Positions 24,590 to 35,683 of a stretch of DNA of 64,000 bases are shown here, one piece after another (position 1 is the first letter of the stretch; the number at the start of each line of letters is the position of its first letter). The notes beneath the pieces were generated by a model. That model saw only the letters and a program-made list of their open reading frames with translations. It had not been told where the DNA came from and did not search any database. The position numbers were made by a program, and so were the translations under genes. The stretch spans positions 111,290,627 through 111,354,626 of the forward strand of contig NC_077223.1 in assembly GCF_024763615.1 (NCBI RefSeq). Direction: 5' to 3'. This DNA is from Phlebotomus papatasi (Eukaryota > Arthropoda > Insecta > Diptera > Psychodidae).

Positions 24590-25410
24590 TAAATTCTATC
24601 CCATTCTGGTATTGATTCTATCCCACTCTGGGATTGATTCTATCCCATTTTGGGATTGATTCTATCCCACTCTAGGATTGATTCTATCCCATTCTGGTAT
24701 TGATTCTATCCCATTTTGGTATTGATTCTATCCCATTTTGGGATTAATTCTATCCCACTGTGGGATTGATTCTATTATATTTTGGGATTGATTCTATCCC
24801 ACTATGGGATTGATTCTATCCCATTTTGGGATTGATTCTATCCCATTTTGGGATTGATTCTATCCCACTCTGGGATTGATTCTATCCCATTTTGGGATTG
24901 ATTCTATCCCACTCTAGGATTGATTCTATCCCATTCTGGGATTGATTCTATCCCAGTCTGGGATTGATTCTATCCCACTCTGGGATTGATTCTATCCCAT
25001 TTTGGGATTGATTCTATCCCACTTTGGGATTGATTCTATCCCACTCTGGGATTGATTCTATCCCATTTTGGGATTGATTCTATCCCACTCTAGGATTGAT
25101 TCTATCCCATTCTGGGATTGATTCTATCCCAGTCTGGGATTGATTCTATCCCACTCTGGGATTGATTCTATCCCACTCTGGGATTGATTCCATCCCACAC
25201 TGGGATTGATTCTATCCCATTTTGGGATTGATTCTATCCCATTCTGGGATTGATTCTATCCCATTTTGAGATTGATTCTATCCCACTATGGGATTGATTC
25301 TGTCCCACTCTGGGATTGATTCTATCCCATTTTGGGATTGATTCTATCTCATTCTGGGATTGATTCTATACCACTCTGGGATTCATTCTATCCCATTTCG
25401 GTATTTAATT
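24590..25410 (+). repeat. FB1 left arm: 22-bp tandem array, about 37 copies
   Basis: Head-to-tail units of 22 bp, consensus GGGATTGATTCTATCCCA plus a variable CTCT, TTTT, TTCT or GTCT tail. Each unit contains the dyad GGGAT..ATCCC with a 7-nt loop. A block of eight units is duplicated: the diagnostic variant ACTCTAGGAT occurs at 24911 and 25087, exactly 176 bp apart, followed by the same order of variants. Confidence 0.97.
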
Positions 25411-26220
25411 TAGCCTTCCTAAGTGTCCCACTGCCAAACCTCCCCTTCACCGCATGAAGTGTTCATGTCCATGCCTTCTTCAGAGCCCAGTGCTCGGCTT
25501 TCGACATGGGTCTTTGTTGTGTTATACAAGAAATACCGAGCTCAGAGGAAGAAAAAGAATGTCTTCCACTAATCCCCAAATAGCCAAGAATTAGGCAATC
25601 TAGTCACTTGCAGTGTCTTATTGTGAAAAGTCTCACAGATACTGGTACAGTCGAGTTCATCAAATTTGAACTACACAAATTTGAACGACGGTTGAGTTCA
25701 AACTGTAAAATTTGAGGTTATGTGAAGAAAGGTTTTTCACAATAAATTAAATTGATATATTCTCTAAAGTTTTTTATCTTAATTTAAGAAAAGTAAATTT
25801 CACATGAATTCCGTTATGTTTTTGGAAATATTGTTGAAATTTGAGGAGTGAGAAATGTCATCTTTACTCTCCAAATGTTAAAATTTTAGGAACTTTTTTA
25901 TCACATTAATTGCCTTGACGGATTCGTAGAGATGCAGTGGACAAAATCCTCTTTTATGCTAAAAATTAGCATCCTCTTTGAGGTTACACAACACGTGTGT
26001 GTACACTGTATCCACTGCAGCCCTTTTGCACTAATAACCAGGCACAAGACAGCACACCTTCATATTTCGCTTTAAATTCAGAACACTCGTACAAGACACG
26101 TCATTACCATCCTTCTACCCAAACCGATTCCAAAATGACAATAGGTTATTGATTTTATCCCACTGAGGTATAGATTCTACGATTATGGTATCAGTTTTAT
26201 ATTATTAAGACATTCTTATT
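25411..26220. other. FB1 central spacer
   Basis: Unique sequence between the inverted arrays. No ORF of note. It contains a small inverted repeat at 25932-26026 (GATGCAGTGGACA against TGTATCCACTGCAGC). Slightly less AT-rich at its left end (CCACTGCCAAACCTCCCCTT). It may be the remnant of a formerly coding core, but nothing recognisable remains. Confidence 0.6.
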
Positions 26221-27320
26221 CCCGATGGGATAGAATCAATCCCAGTGTGGGATAGAATCAATCTCAGAGTGGGATAGAATCAATCCCAGAGTGGGATAGA
26301 ATCAATCCCAAAATGGGATAGAATCAATCCCAGAGTGGGATAGAATCAATTCCAGAGTGGGATAGAATCAATCCCAGAGTGGGATTGAATCAATCCCAGT
26401 GTGGAATAGAATCAATCCCAAAATGGGATTGAATCAATCCCAAAATGGGATAGAATCAATCCCAAAATGGGATAGAATCAATCCCAGAGTGGGATAGAAT
26501 CAATTCCAGAGTGGGATAGAATCAATCCCAGAGTGGGATAGAATCAATCCCATAGTGAGATAGAATCAATCCCAAAATGGGATAGAATCAATCCCAGAGT
26601 GGGATAGAATCAATCCCAGTGTGGGATAGAATCAATCTCAGAATGGGATAGAATCAATCCCAAAGTGGGATAGAATCAATCCCAGAGTGGGATAGAATCA
26701 ATCCCAGAGTGGGATAGAATCAATCCCAAAATGGGATAGAATCAATCCCAAAATGGGATAGAATCAATCCCAGAGTGGGATAGAATCAATCCCAAAATGG
26801 GATAGAATCAATCCCAAAATGGGATAGAATCAATCCCAGAATGGGATAGAATCAATCCCAGAGTGGGATAGAATCAATCCCAAAATGGGATAGAATCAAT
26901 CCCAAAATGGGATAGAATCAATCCCAGAGTGGGATAGAATCAATCCCAGTGTGGGATAGAATCAATCCCAAAATTGGATAGAATCAATCCCAAAATGGGA
27001 TAGAATCAATCCCAGAGTGGGATAGAATCAATCCCAGTGTGGGATAGAATCAATCCCAAAATGGGATAGAATCAATCCCAAAATGAGATAGAATCAATCC
27101 CAGAGTGGGATAGAATCAATCCCAAAATGGGATAGAATCAATCCCAAAATGGGATAGAATCAATCCTAGAGTGGGATAGAATCAATCCCAAAATGGGATA
27201 GAATCAATCCCAGAATGGGATAGAATCAATCCCAAAATGGGATAGAATCAATCCCAGAGTGGGATAGAATCAATCCCAAAATGGGATAGAATCAATCCCA
27301 GAGTGGGATAGAATCAATAC
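26221..27320 (-). repeat. FB1 right arm: inverted 22-bp tandem array, about 50 copies
   Basis: Units of 22 bp with consensus GGGATAGAATCAATCCCA plus a variable AAAT, GAGT, GTGT or GAAT tail, i.e. the reverse complement of the left-arm unit. The variant CCCAGTGTGG at 26945 and 27033 is 88 bp (four units) apart, showing further internal duplication. Occasional units differ by one base (for example TTCCAGAGTGG). Confidence 0.97.
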
Positions 27321-27418
27321 TGGAGTACCCTAAACTCAATACTGAAATTGTATGAAATTAATCCCACAATGGGATGAAATTAGAAACTCATTGTGCTGTA
27401 ATAAAGGAAATTCAAGGA

Positions 27419-27500
27419 GCCCCGTGGCGCAACTGGCTAAGGCGTCGACTCTCAAGTGAAGATTTGCTGCAAAGTTGTGAGATCGAATCTCGGCCGATGC
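27419..27500 (+). other. tRNA-like (Pol III-type) block inside FB1 right arm
   Basis: GCCCCGTGGCGCAACTGGCT has an A-box-like GTGGCGCAACTGG, and GTTGTGAGATCGAATCTC about 40 bp later is B-box-like, followed by CGGCCGATGCA and an A-run. The 3' part matches the head of the complete SINE at 58207-58537 (GTTGTGAGTTCGAGTCCC on the minus strand) at 15 of 18 positions. The acceptor stem does not close, so it is not a functional tRNA. It could be a SINE fragment captured by the element or an intrinsic module. Confidence 0.65.
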
Positions 27501-27849
27501 AAAAAAATATGGATTCTTCAATGGACTTTGCGAAAATCAATACTACACTGGAATGGAATTAATACCAAAATGGGATAAAAAAATCAATACTGGAGTACTC
27601 TAAAATCAATACCAAAGGGGGATGAAAATCAATACGAAAAATAGGATGAAAATACCCTAAAATCAATACGAAAACTGGAATAAAAATATCCTGAAATCAA
27701 TACGGGAAATGGGATAAAGACACCCTAAAATCAATACCAAGATGGGATAAAATTAATACCACAATACCCTAAAATCAATACTAACGAGGTATTGATTCCA
27801 AGGAATATTTTTTTAATCAATACGTGAATGGGATAAAATCAATACCTAA

Positions 27850-28185
27850 ATACCCTAAAATCAATCCCAGAGTGGGATAGAATCAATCCCAAAATGGGAT
27901 AGAATCAATCCCAGAATGGGATAGAATCAATCCCAAAATGGGATAGAATCAATCCCAGAATGGGATAGAATCAATCCCAAAATGGGATAGAATCAATCCC
28001 AGAGTGGGATAGAATCAATCCCAGAGTGGGATAGAATCAATCCCAAAATGGGATAGAATCAATCCCATAGTGGGATAAAAATCAATCCCAGAGTGGGATA
28101 GAATCAATACCAAAATGGGATAGAATCAATACCAGAATGGGATAGAATCAATACCAAAATAGGATAGAATCAATACTCATTGCGA
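27850..28185 (-). repeat. FB1 distal right arm: second block of 22-bp units
   Basis: About 15 further units of the inverted 22-bp repeat, separated from the main array by the tRNA-like block and by diverged longer units of the type TACCCTAAAATCAATACC. Confidence 0.92.
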
Positions 28186-29534
28186 TTGAAAATTAATGAA
28201 TTTATGGTATTAAATCAATGACAGAGATTTTCTTGAATTTAATCCCAAAATACCCTAGAATTTAATACCACGAGGTATTGGAGCCCTTTTAATACCAAAA
28301 GTATCCCAAAAAAGTATTGATTCTAGGGTATTTTTTTTCTCTGTGTAGGGGAGGCTAAAGTAATAATATATACATCTTGATTGCAATGATTTATATATTA
28401 TGTGGATCCAAATAAAAGTCTCTTCTGTATCTCAAGAGGAAAGAAATTCATCAAAATAAGGGGGCAATTTTCAGCATGAATTATTCTGCACTCAGTGAAT
28501 TGTGAACGTCTTTTTTCGGCTCTATGGGGAGAATGATTTGCAATAAAAATAAGGTAGCAAAAATTGCCGGAAGTAGCACAATTTTTGATTCAATGAGGAG
28601 AGAGGAAAACTGCAATCTTCCAATTTGGATCTCTTTTGTGAGGAATTAGACAATCTCGAGAAATTTAAGTACATGTTAATTTTATATTTCATCTTAATTG
28701 GGACAAATTTAGAGTGTTTCTTTTATTATTTTCCCGACCAGAAGAATGTGCAAAATTATCCCGCGAAAAATTTACTTAAGAGTCTCATGCACAGAAAAAG
28801 AGTTTGTTCAACAATGACAACACTTGTTGAATAATCTCACACAGTTATTTCTCAACAGAACCACCAACACATTTTTACATTAAAAAGAAAAACATAAATT
28901 TGTAGACTTTTTCTCTCTGCATCACTTAACAAGCAATACATAAAAAATATTACTAAAGATGTCACTAAAATTGTTTTGTTTTGCTGGAGGATGTTTTGCA
29001 GACTGTATCGAAAATTGAAATTAATTTTATTTGATACTCGTATATACAATTCTGAATATCGTGATACTTTAAAATATCGTTTATTAATTAGTTTAATAAA
29101 GAGCGTAAAAACGAAAATTATCAACGATTTGTAGAATATTTTTATCTCCATATTTTTTCTATTATTTCAAGATATTGTAGTGAAATTTTATTATGCTTTG
29201 AAAAAATTTGGTCATATTTTTGACACAAATTATTTAGCTTATATACACAAATTGTGTTCTTTTTGTGCAAGGAGACTCAGGTTGATTCCCGAGAATATTA
29301 GTTTGTAAAATTTTGCAGGAAAGGAGGTTAATGAAATTTATGTAAAAGAGCTCTAATCGGTACCTCTGGACGGTTAAGGCAATCACTCGTCGAGATCGAG
29401 TGAGGAACGTAACAGCTCGTGAGGAGCTAACAGTTGTATAGTTGCTTCTTCGAGTTGAGAGATCATACCTTCGATGGTATGTTCAGGTTCAGCGCATTAA
29501 TATAAAAATATTTTCTAGAAAAGTTATGCAACAA

Positions 29535-29693
29535 GCCATTATGAGGAGGTGTTGACTTCGGGGCAGACCTAGGACAAGGTGGCTGAATTAAATTCAGGAT
29601 CTTGCCTTGGCGCCCCTTGAGATCGACCGCGAATATCTTTTTGAAGTGGCGCAGGATCAACAGGCTTGTGCTGCTAGAGTTTTCGCCAAATAA
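29535..29693 (+). pseudogene. Degraded 3' end of a non-LTR retrotransposon ORF
   Basis: In the frame starting at 29541 the translation gives RGRPRTRWLN, a stop, then IQDLALAPLEIDREYLFEVA and a short tail ending at TAA 29691-29693. GRPRTRW-x followed by DLA..and a D-R-E-x-x-x-x-V-A-Q-D pattern is the characteristic C-terminus of LINE reverse transcriptase ORFs (G-R-P-x-x-R-W ... D-R-x-x-W). At least two in-frame stops make it a relic. Only about 50 codons are left, and the rest of the element is absent or unrecognisable. Confidence 0.7.
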
Positions 29694-30000
29694 AGTCTGT
29701 TACTTTCCAAAAAACTTAAATTTGTCGGATATTTGAAAATGAGTAAATAAATCATTTAATTTAGTTTGTGTCATTGGTAGTTCTTTTTCTTTTGTTCTTT
29801 GGCAAAATATTTTAAATATTGTAAAAATAATTTGTATCAGTTTAAAATAGCCCAATGCATAATGTATAATGGGCCCAAAAGGAGGCCTGGGTGCAGCGGT
29901 TCCGCGAGGAACCGCCCCCACTGTAATCTAAAATAGCCCAAAAATGAATACTAGGCAAAAAAGTTGTTTTTTTTTTATAAAAACTGCGACGATAATCTAA

Positions 30001-30142
30001 TGGCCTCTACACACTAGTAGAATTTTTTTTTTTAAATGGCTTTTTAAAGAAAATTTCCCCTATCCTTGTAAGTAGAAACATCAATTTTTTTTTTTAAAAA
30101 AGCCAATTTTTGACGAAAATTGCTTCTAGTGTGTAGACACCA
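30001..30142. mobile_element. PIF/Harbinger-like MITE
   Basis: A 142-bp element with inverted ends TGGCCTCTACACACTAG (left) and TGGTGTCTACACACTAG (right, reversed; 15 of 17), flanked by TAA (29998-30000 and 30143-30145). A 3-bp TWA duplication is the hallmark of PIF/Harbinger. The centre is A/T homopolymer-rich. Confidence 0.7.
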
Positions 30143-31755
30143 TAAAAGGGTTTAAAGCCCTGAAGTAATAGTATACAAGTTATATTGTGGTTTAATCCTG
30201 TTTATATAATTTCCAGTGCATTCTTTGAAAGAATTTTCCAAAAATTCTCAATATGAGACACCTTCTGTTTCTTACATTCTCACTCACAAACTATCACAAG
30301 AATTTTCCTCTTGGGTTTCACAGATATTCACAGATATTTTCCTAGCACAATTTTGATCACAAAATTCTTCAATTCACTCCAAAATTCATTTAAAATACAA
30401 TAGAAGCCACATGGACGTGCTTTGTTGATTTTCAAACACTTAATTAACTGGCATTCATTAAATCAGGTGAATCAGTCGCCAACACAGTACTACATTATTA
30501 TTCGACCGCGAAAGTTCAACATACCTCGTATGGAACTCTTTTAGCGATAGCGCTCTGATCTCGCCAAAAACCGACTTCCAACTGAGCTGGGGATTGAGGC
30601 ATGAGTCTCATTGTGAACTTGGTCCCCTCCTCATTTACTACTACACAACTGGAGGAAGTCTATTGGCCACGTTATCATAATTTCTCAATGTCATTCTTCT
30701 CACATACTATCGCATGTTCCATTGCAAGAAAACCTTCTTCAAGCCTTTCAACCCAGGAAAAAAGTGAGGAAGCAAGGTGAAAAGGTGAAAATTCATCCCA
30801 TTCATTTCACATAGGAAAATAGTGAAAGAAACACCCCATATTGAATTCGCGTATTTGTGTGGCTTCTGGGTCTTTCTTAGAGTAAATTCGTACACCTTCC
30901 ACTTTAATTCACACGGATCCGCTCGATCTCATTACAATGCGGATTAGATACTTTATACCATATTACTAGTGGTTGCATTTTCCTCAGACAGAGGCATTGC
31001 AACAATGGCTATTTGCTCAATGAGTAATCTGATAAGACACCTCTGATAAGGCAAATTGATTGGGGTTCCGAGAGGTTTAACCCAAATTGACAATAGGTTT
31101 TACTGTGTTGTCATATGCAATTAATCATCGGACGTTTAATTAAAATGCAATAGTGCTATCAGCAGGAGTTCTCTTAATTCAATTTAATTAGAACTTTATT
31201 AAATATTTTGAATTAATTTTGAAAACGAATTGAAATTGAATTGTGTTCTCTTATACTTCAAAAGCAATAATATTAATTGAATAACTATCAAAATCCAATT
31301 AAATATTAAATTTAGATATCATTAAAATTAATTTAAATAAATAACAAAATTTATTGTAATATTATAAGAAACGTATGAGTAAAGCTTAGCTATAAATAAT
31401 ATTTTGGAAAATATCTCCTTCAAAGTTCTAATCAATATTTTTTAAAGTTGCAGTTTTTGCATTTTAAGCGTTTTAATGATTAAATTGTATTTGCAGTGCC
31501 AGAAGTGAGCCAGAACTAGTATCAAAAATATAAACTTTTGAATTTTGCAAAACATAAAAAAAAGGAGTGGCAAAATATCTTATGCTTTACGAAATGCTAG
31601 GACTCGTTGCTGAGAAGCTTTACTACAAAACTAAATTCGTATTATTTACCTATGTGTAATATTTTTAAAATTCTTTAGTGGTCCAATTCATGAGGAAGAA
31701 TGTATACAGAATAAAATATTTCGTACAATAGTTTGCAAATGTTTGTGAATTGATA

Positions 31756-31898
31756 CTAGGGACTTACAAAACGCTCGTAAATTGTACAATTTACTAAAAT
31801 GTTTTGTAAAAGTTTACTCTTTTTACAAACATTTTTTGTAAGATGATCACTTAGATACATAGATTATGTGACTTGCGAGCATTTTGTAAGTACCCCAG
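31756..31898. mobile_element. TA-flanked palindromic MITE
   Basis: A 143-bp element flanked by TA (31754-31755 and 31899-31900). Left end CTAGGGACTTACAAAACGCTCG, given here as CTAGGGAC then TTACAAAACGCTCG. The right end reversed reads CTGGGGTAC then TTACAAAATGCTCG. Internal sequence folds further (TTGTACAATTTAC, TTTTGTAA). Probably Tc1/mariner-like. Confidence 0.7.
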
Positions 31899-33900
31899 TA
31901 GGAGTTAATTTACGAACAATTTTACGAAACAGTTTTCCGTGTAATGTTAACGAGTTTGAGGACTTCGCTAACATTTTCCACTGCTATTATTGAAAGTTCT
32001 TTAATGCGACTTCTTTTTAAACAAGATTTTCAATATAAATTTTTCTCCAGTGAAGTTCGTTTTTACTAAACATTAAAAACATAAAAGATGTTTAATCACT
32101 ACCGGACTGACTTATGTAGACTACTCTGCCTTTGAGTTCGAGCAATATGCAACGTGTTTGAAATACAGTACCGTTTTCTAAATTATTTTAATATTTATTT
32201 GTAAAATTTTCGTTATAATAGTGTATAATCTTTTTAATAAATCATTTTAATTAATTCTTGGGCAATCTTTTGACCAGACTAAATAAAGAGGAAGTTATTA
32301 TACAACCGATACAAGATACAACCCTTAATATCTGCTAGGGACAGCAAAAGAAATACAAAAGGCTTTCTGGGCGAGAGATTTCGATAGTATTTCTTCGAAT
32401 CTTCATCGACGTCATCAAAATCCAACTGTGAATGGTCGTTTGAGCGCTATCTCCCGCAGTTTAATTAATAGCGATGTGACCATGTGATTTAATTGAGAAC
32501 AATCAGAGTCAATAAATAGTAATGTCTGTGCTTGCGAGCTTGAGTGATATTTTATCACGTTGACATCCCTCTGCATCGTCTGCCCGAGGAATAATTGCAG
32601 AGAAGGTCATTTCGCTAATGAAGCTGAAATATTTTCATGCGCCATAAAAGAGCGCGGGAGGTTGACGGATTTTTTTATGGGAAAATCAATGAAAAAATTA
32701 GTATTTGTCGCAGTGAAAATCACTGTTGTTTTGCCTCTTATCAGTCCATTGGCTTTTATCGCTGTTTTATCAGAGTCATGATATACACTTTCCACCGATG
32801 CCTTTAAGCTTTCATAGTCTCTGTGTTAAGAGGTGATACCCAATGTTTTCTGAATGGAAACAGTTGTTGGGTGTCAAAGCCACGTATAAACCTCCTCATG
32901 AATTGCCGCCTTTTTATTTGCATTGAAATTCAACACGAAATTTGCATATCTCTGATCCCACACATTGCTCACTATTTTGTCACATACATAAATTTTTATG
33001 GTCACAAAAAAGCAATACCATGACGAGACTTCCCGCACAATGATTGTGTCTCTTTTAGCGAAATATTCTTCTGGATCTGGAACACCATCACAAATTCTCA
33101 TTGGAAAAACAATTGGGATTGAATTGCAATTTTTTTTTGTAGTAAAGAGACTGGAACAGAACTCTTGTTCGTGAAGAACAAAAGCTCTGAGAACTATTTA
33201 ATGATTCCCTCACTATAGGTCAATTTCATGAAATGCATACCACAGCGGCAATTGGAGTCATTCTTCTAGCTGCAGCTTTTCATTAATTGAAAAGTGGGTT
33301 TATTTTGTTTATATTCATTCAATACGCTTCAACTGACAGCAAATATTAGAACACGTTCATCTCGTACAACAGTTTTCTCTGTCAAATGCATTCAATAAGG
33401 AAGACCTGGACCATTTAAATATTTAAAATGGAATTTAATTGTTCCTAAACTCAATGGGTTTTAGCATACTATCTACATGTAATTAAATATTTCATCCTAT
33501 AAAATATATTTATGCTATGGTGTTATCTGATTGACTATATAGCTATGAATTAAAGTTTATGCTTTAGTCAATCACAGAACGTGATGAGACTATAATATTT
33601 TCGGGTTATTAATAACATTATTATTTAAATATATATAAAGATTTTTTTGGTAGGAGGGAAATATAATTTGTTTAATCACTCACCAATTTTAAACTAAATT
33701 TTCTCTCTCGTCGCTCTTCGATTTTTCGCGCGGATTGCGCCATCTATTGACTATCCTACATATAATATAGTAATAGTACTACATAGAACTAGAGATAGAT
33801 CAATTATATCAATTTAAGTTTTGATATCTCAAACTCAATTATTGCTACATACCAGGTTGAAATTAGGAATAATTCTATTTCTAATTAATAAAAAAAGATA

Positions 33901-34126
33901 AAGGGGAGACTGGGGCAGAATTAGTGATGGTTAGTATTAGACAGTGTGGGATGTTACAGTTTGCCGTAGTAGGAATATTGAGGAAATCTTTATTTATTCT
34001 AAGTTAAACGCCTCCTTTCCTATTCATTGAAATATTTATCAGCCTCATACAAACATTTTTCTTTTTACAAATTATACGCAATGAAAAAATTGATTAAGTG
34101 GCTAATTCTTCCCCGGTCCCCCTGCA
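33901..34126. mobile_element. TA-flanked MITE with GGGGGAC-CGGGG-type ends
   Basis: The left end AAGGGGAGACTGGGGCAGAA then TTAG corresponds to the right end reversed, TGCAGGGGGACCGGGGAAGA then ATTAG, with one small gap. TA lies on each side (33899-33900 and 34127-34128). About 226 bp, non-coding. Confidence 0.6.
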
Positions 34127-34690
34127 TATGGGACTCGGGAAGAAAATCAGCTTAAAAAGAAACTATCTTTTCTAAAGTTTTGTATCTATCTTCAGTCAGT
34201 AAGAAAAAAGGGATGAAATGAAAAACCTTGAAAAATGATCTATTCATGCCATCTTTCTTTCTAATGTAAGTTAATAATTTTAGAGTATAGACAGTTTAAA
34301 ATTGCTAAATCCTTTATATTATTGAGTTAAAAATAGTTAATATTTTTAAAGGCTATTGGCATACATGCTCTTTTCTTCAATATTGAGAAAAGTTTAAATC
34401 CAATTAAATATTTGACATACACCTTTTATCCATCATATGTATTAAAATAGTAATTACATTAAACCCTTTCAAGCAATATAATTTTAATAGCTGGAATTAT
34501 GAAGTACAGTCGCTATCGCTATATACATTGTTTGAATCATTGAATATTTAATCGTTATATACGATGTGTTCTGATTCTGAACTCCCACTTAAGCTGATAA
34601 AGATTCGCGGAAGAATTTACAGGAAGATTTTACCGAGAGGGAGGCTTAGTACGAGAGCGTATTTTTGCTATTATCTCACAATTCTTATCT

Positions 34691-34820
34691 GCAGAGCCCG
34701 GCGCGAGACGCCTTTCGGCGGCGGCGGCTAAATTTCGTTTTACAGTCAGCGGCGGCTGGCGCGCCGGCGCGCCAGCCAAAGCTCTTGGCTGCGACGGCGC
34801 CAGGCGCGCCGGTTGTTTTT
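34691..34820 (+). repeat. FB2 left GC-rich terminal segment
   Basis: Contains GCAGAGCCCGGCGCGAGACG, CGGCGGCGGCGGCTAAATTT and the palindromic GGCGCGCCGGCGCGCC. The high GC content stands out sharply from flanking DNA. A short open frame runs through it but has no domain character. Confidence 0.85.
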
Positions 34821-35683
34821 TCTTCGAATTGCATGCAGAAATTTAAACAAAATCTGCTGTTCTCAAATATTCTGTATTTTTCTCAAGAAAAACCGTTCGT
34901 GAAAGCTCTATAAATTATCGCTTTGGGTTTTTTTTTTAAATTGTTTGACAATTATTTGACAAAGGAAATAATTCTATGAGCTGAAGTGAAGCCTTTACGT
35001 AGTTTCAGAAAAATAACAATACTCCAACCGTCTTGGAATTCGTCCAGTTATTCATTTTACCGATCGAACTCCACAGACAGAGCGTGACGCTTTGATACTT
35101 CTTTTGAAAAAAGATTTTTTCGGAAGACAAAATTACCGTGACAAGGAAAGTACTCGGGCCATCGGAAGAAATTTCTTTATGAAACTTTGCATATTACTTA
35201 ATTTTAGAACGACAAATACGATAGTGCAATTTATTGTGTAACCCGTTAGAGGGTGACCTAAAAAATATGTTTTTTAGGGATATCTCGAAAACTACTCTCA
35301 CGATTGTTGTCATTGTCAGATACGTTTTTTTAATGTTTTTCCATTAAATTTATGAAATTTTCATGAAATTTATTAAATTTTCGTGAAACATATACAAATT
35401 TACTGTATTAAATTGAATGGTAATGACTGGTTGATATATATCTTGCGAAATGTATTGCACAGATTATGTTTTGTAAATGAAATGAAACTGTACTTTTTAA
35501 GTGAACGAGTATGATTATTATGATAATAACATTTATTTTCAATTCAATTCCAAACCATATAAATATTGTATGGAGTACGATATAATATGAATAAAAATTT
35601 TTCACTTTTTAGAAGGTCCGTTGCTATTTTTAGTTATGAAATTTATCTATTTTTAAGGTTTCATCTCTATTTGTTAAATAAAA

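Larger units (their letters stand above)
24272..28345. mobile_element. Foldback element FB1 with 22-bp repeat arms
   Basis: A 4,074-bp element whose ends CACAGAGAAAAT (left) and CACAGAGAAAAA (right, reversed) are inverted and abut TA on both sides (24270-24271 and 28346-28347). Both arms are built from tandem 22-bp units in opposite orientations: GGGATTGATTCTATCCCACT plus two bases in the left arm, and the reverse complement in the right arm. They surround an approximately 0.8-kb unique spacer. Outer arm segments carry diverged versions of the same unit (GGTATTGATTTTAATCCC). No transposase ORF is visible, so it would have to be mobilised in trans. The architecture is like foldback/Galileo elements, while the TA flank suggests Tc1/mariner-like ends. 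I do not recognise the family. Confidence 0.88.

Noticed and set aside
24590..27320. CRISPR-like regular repeats
   Set aside because: The 22-bp units are directly adjacent with no unique spacers, occur in inverted arms, and sit in a eukaryotic intron. This is a minisatellite-like transposon arm.
27419..27500. Functional tRNA gene
   Set aside because: A- and B-box-like motifs exist but the acceptor stem does not pair and the anticodon arm is ambiguous.
34665..34913. Short Ala/Arg-rich open frame in the GC-rich left cap of FB2
   Set aside because: Apparent coding potential arises from GC-rich palindromic repeats (GGCGCGCC, CGGCGG). No domain.
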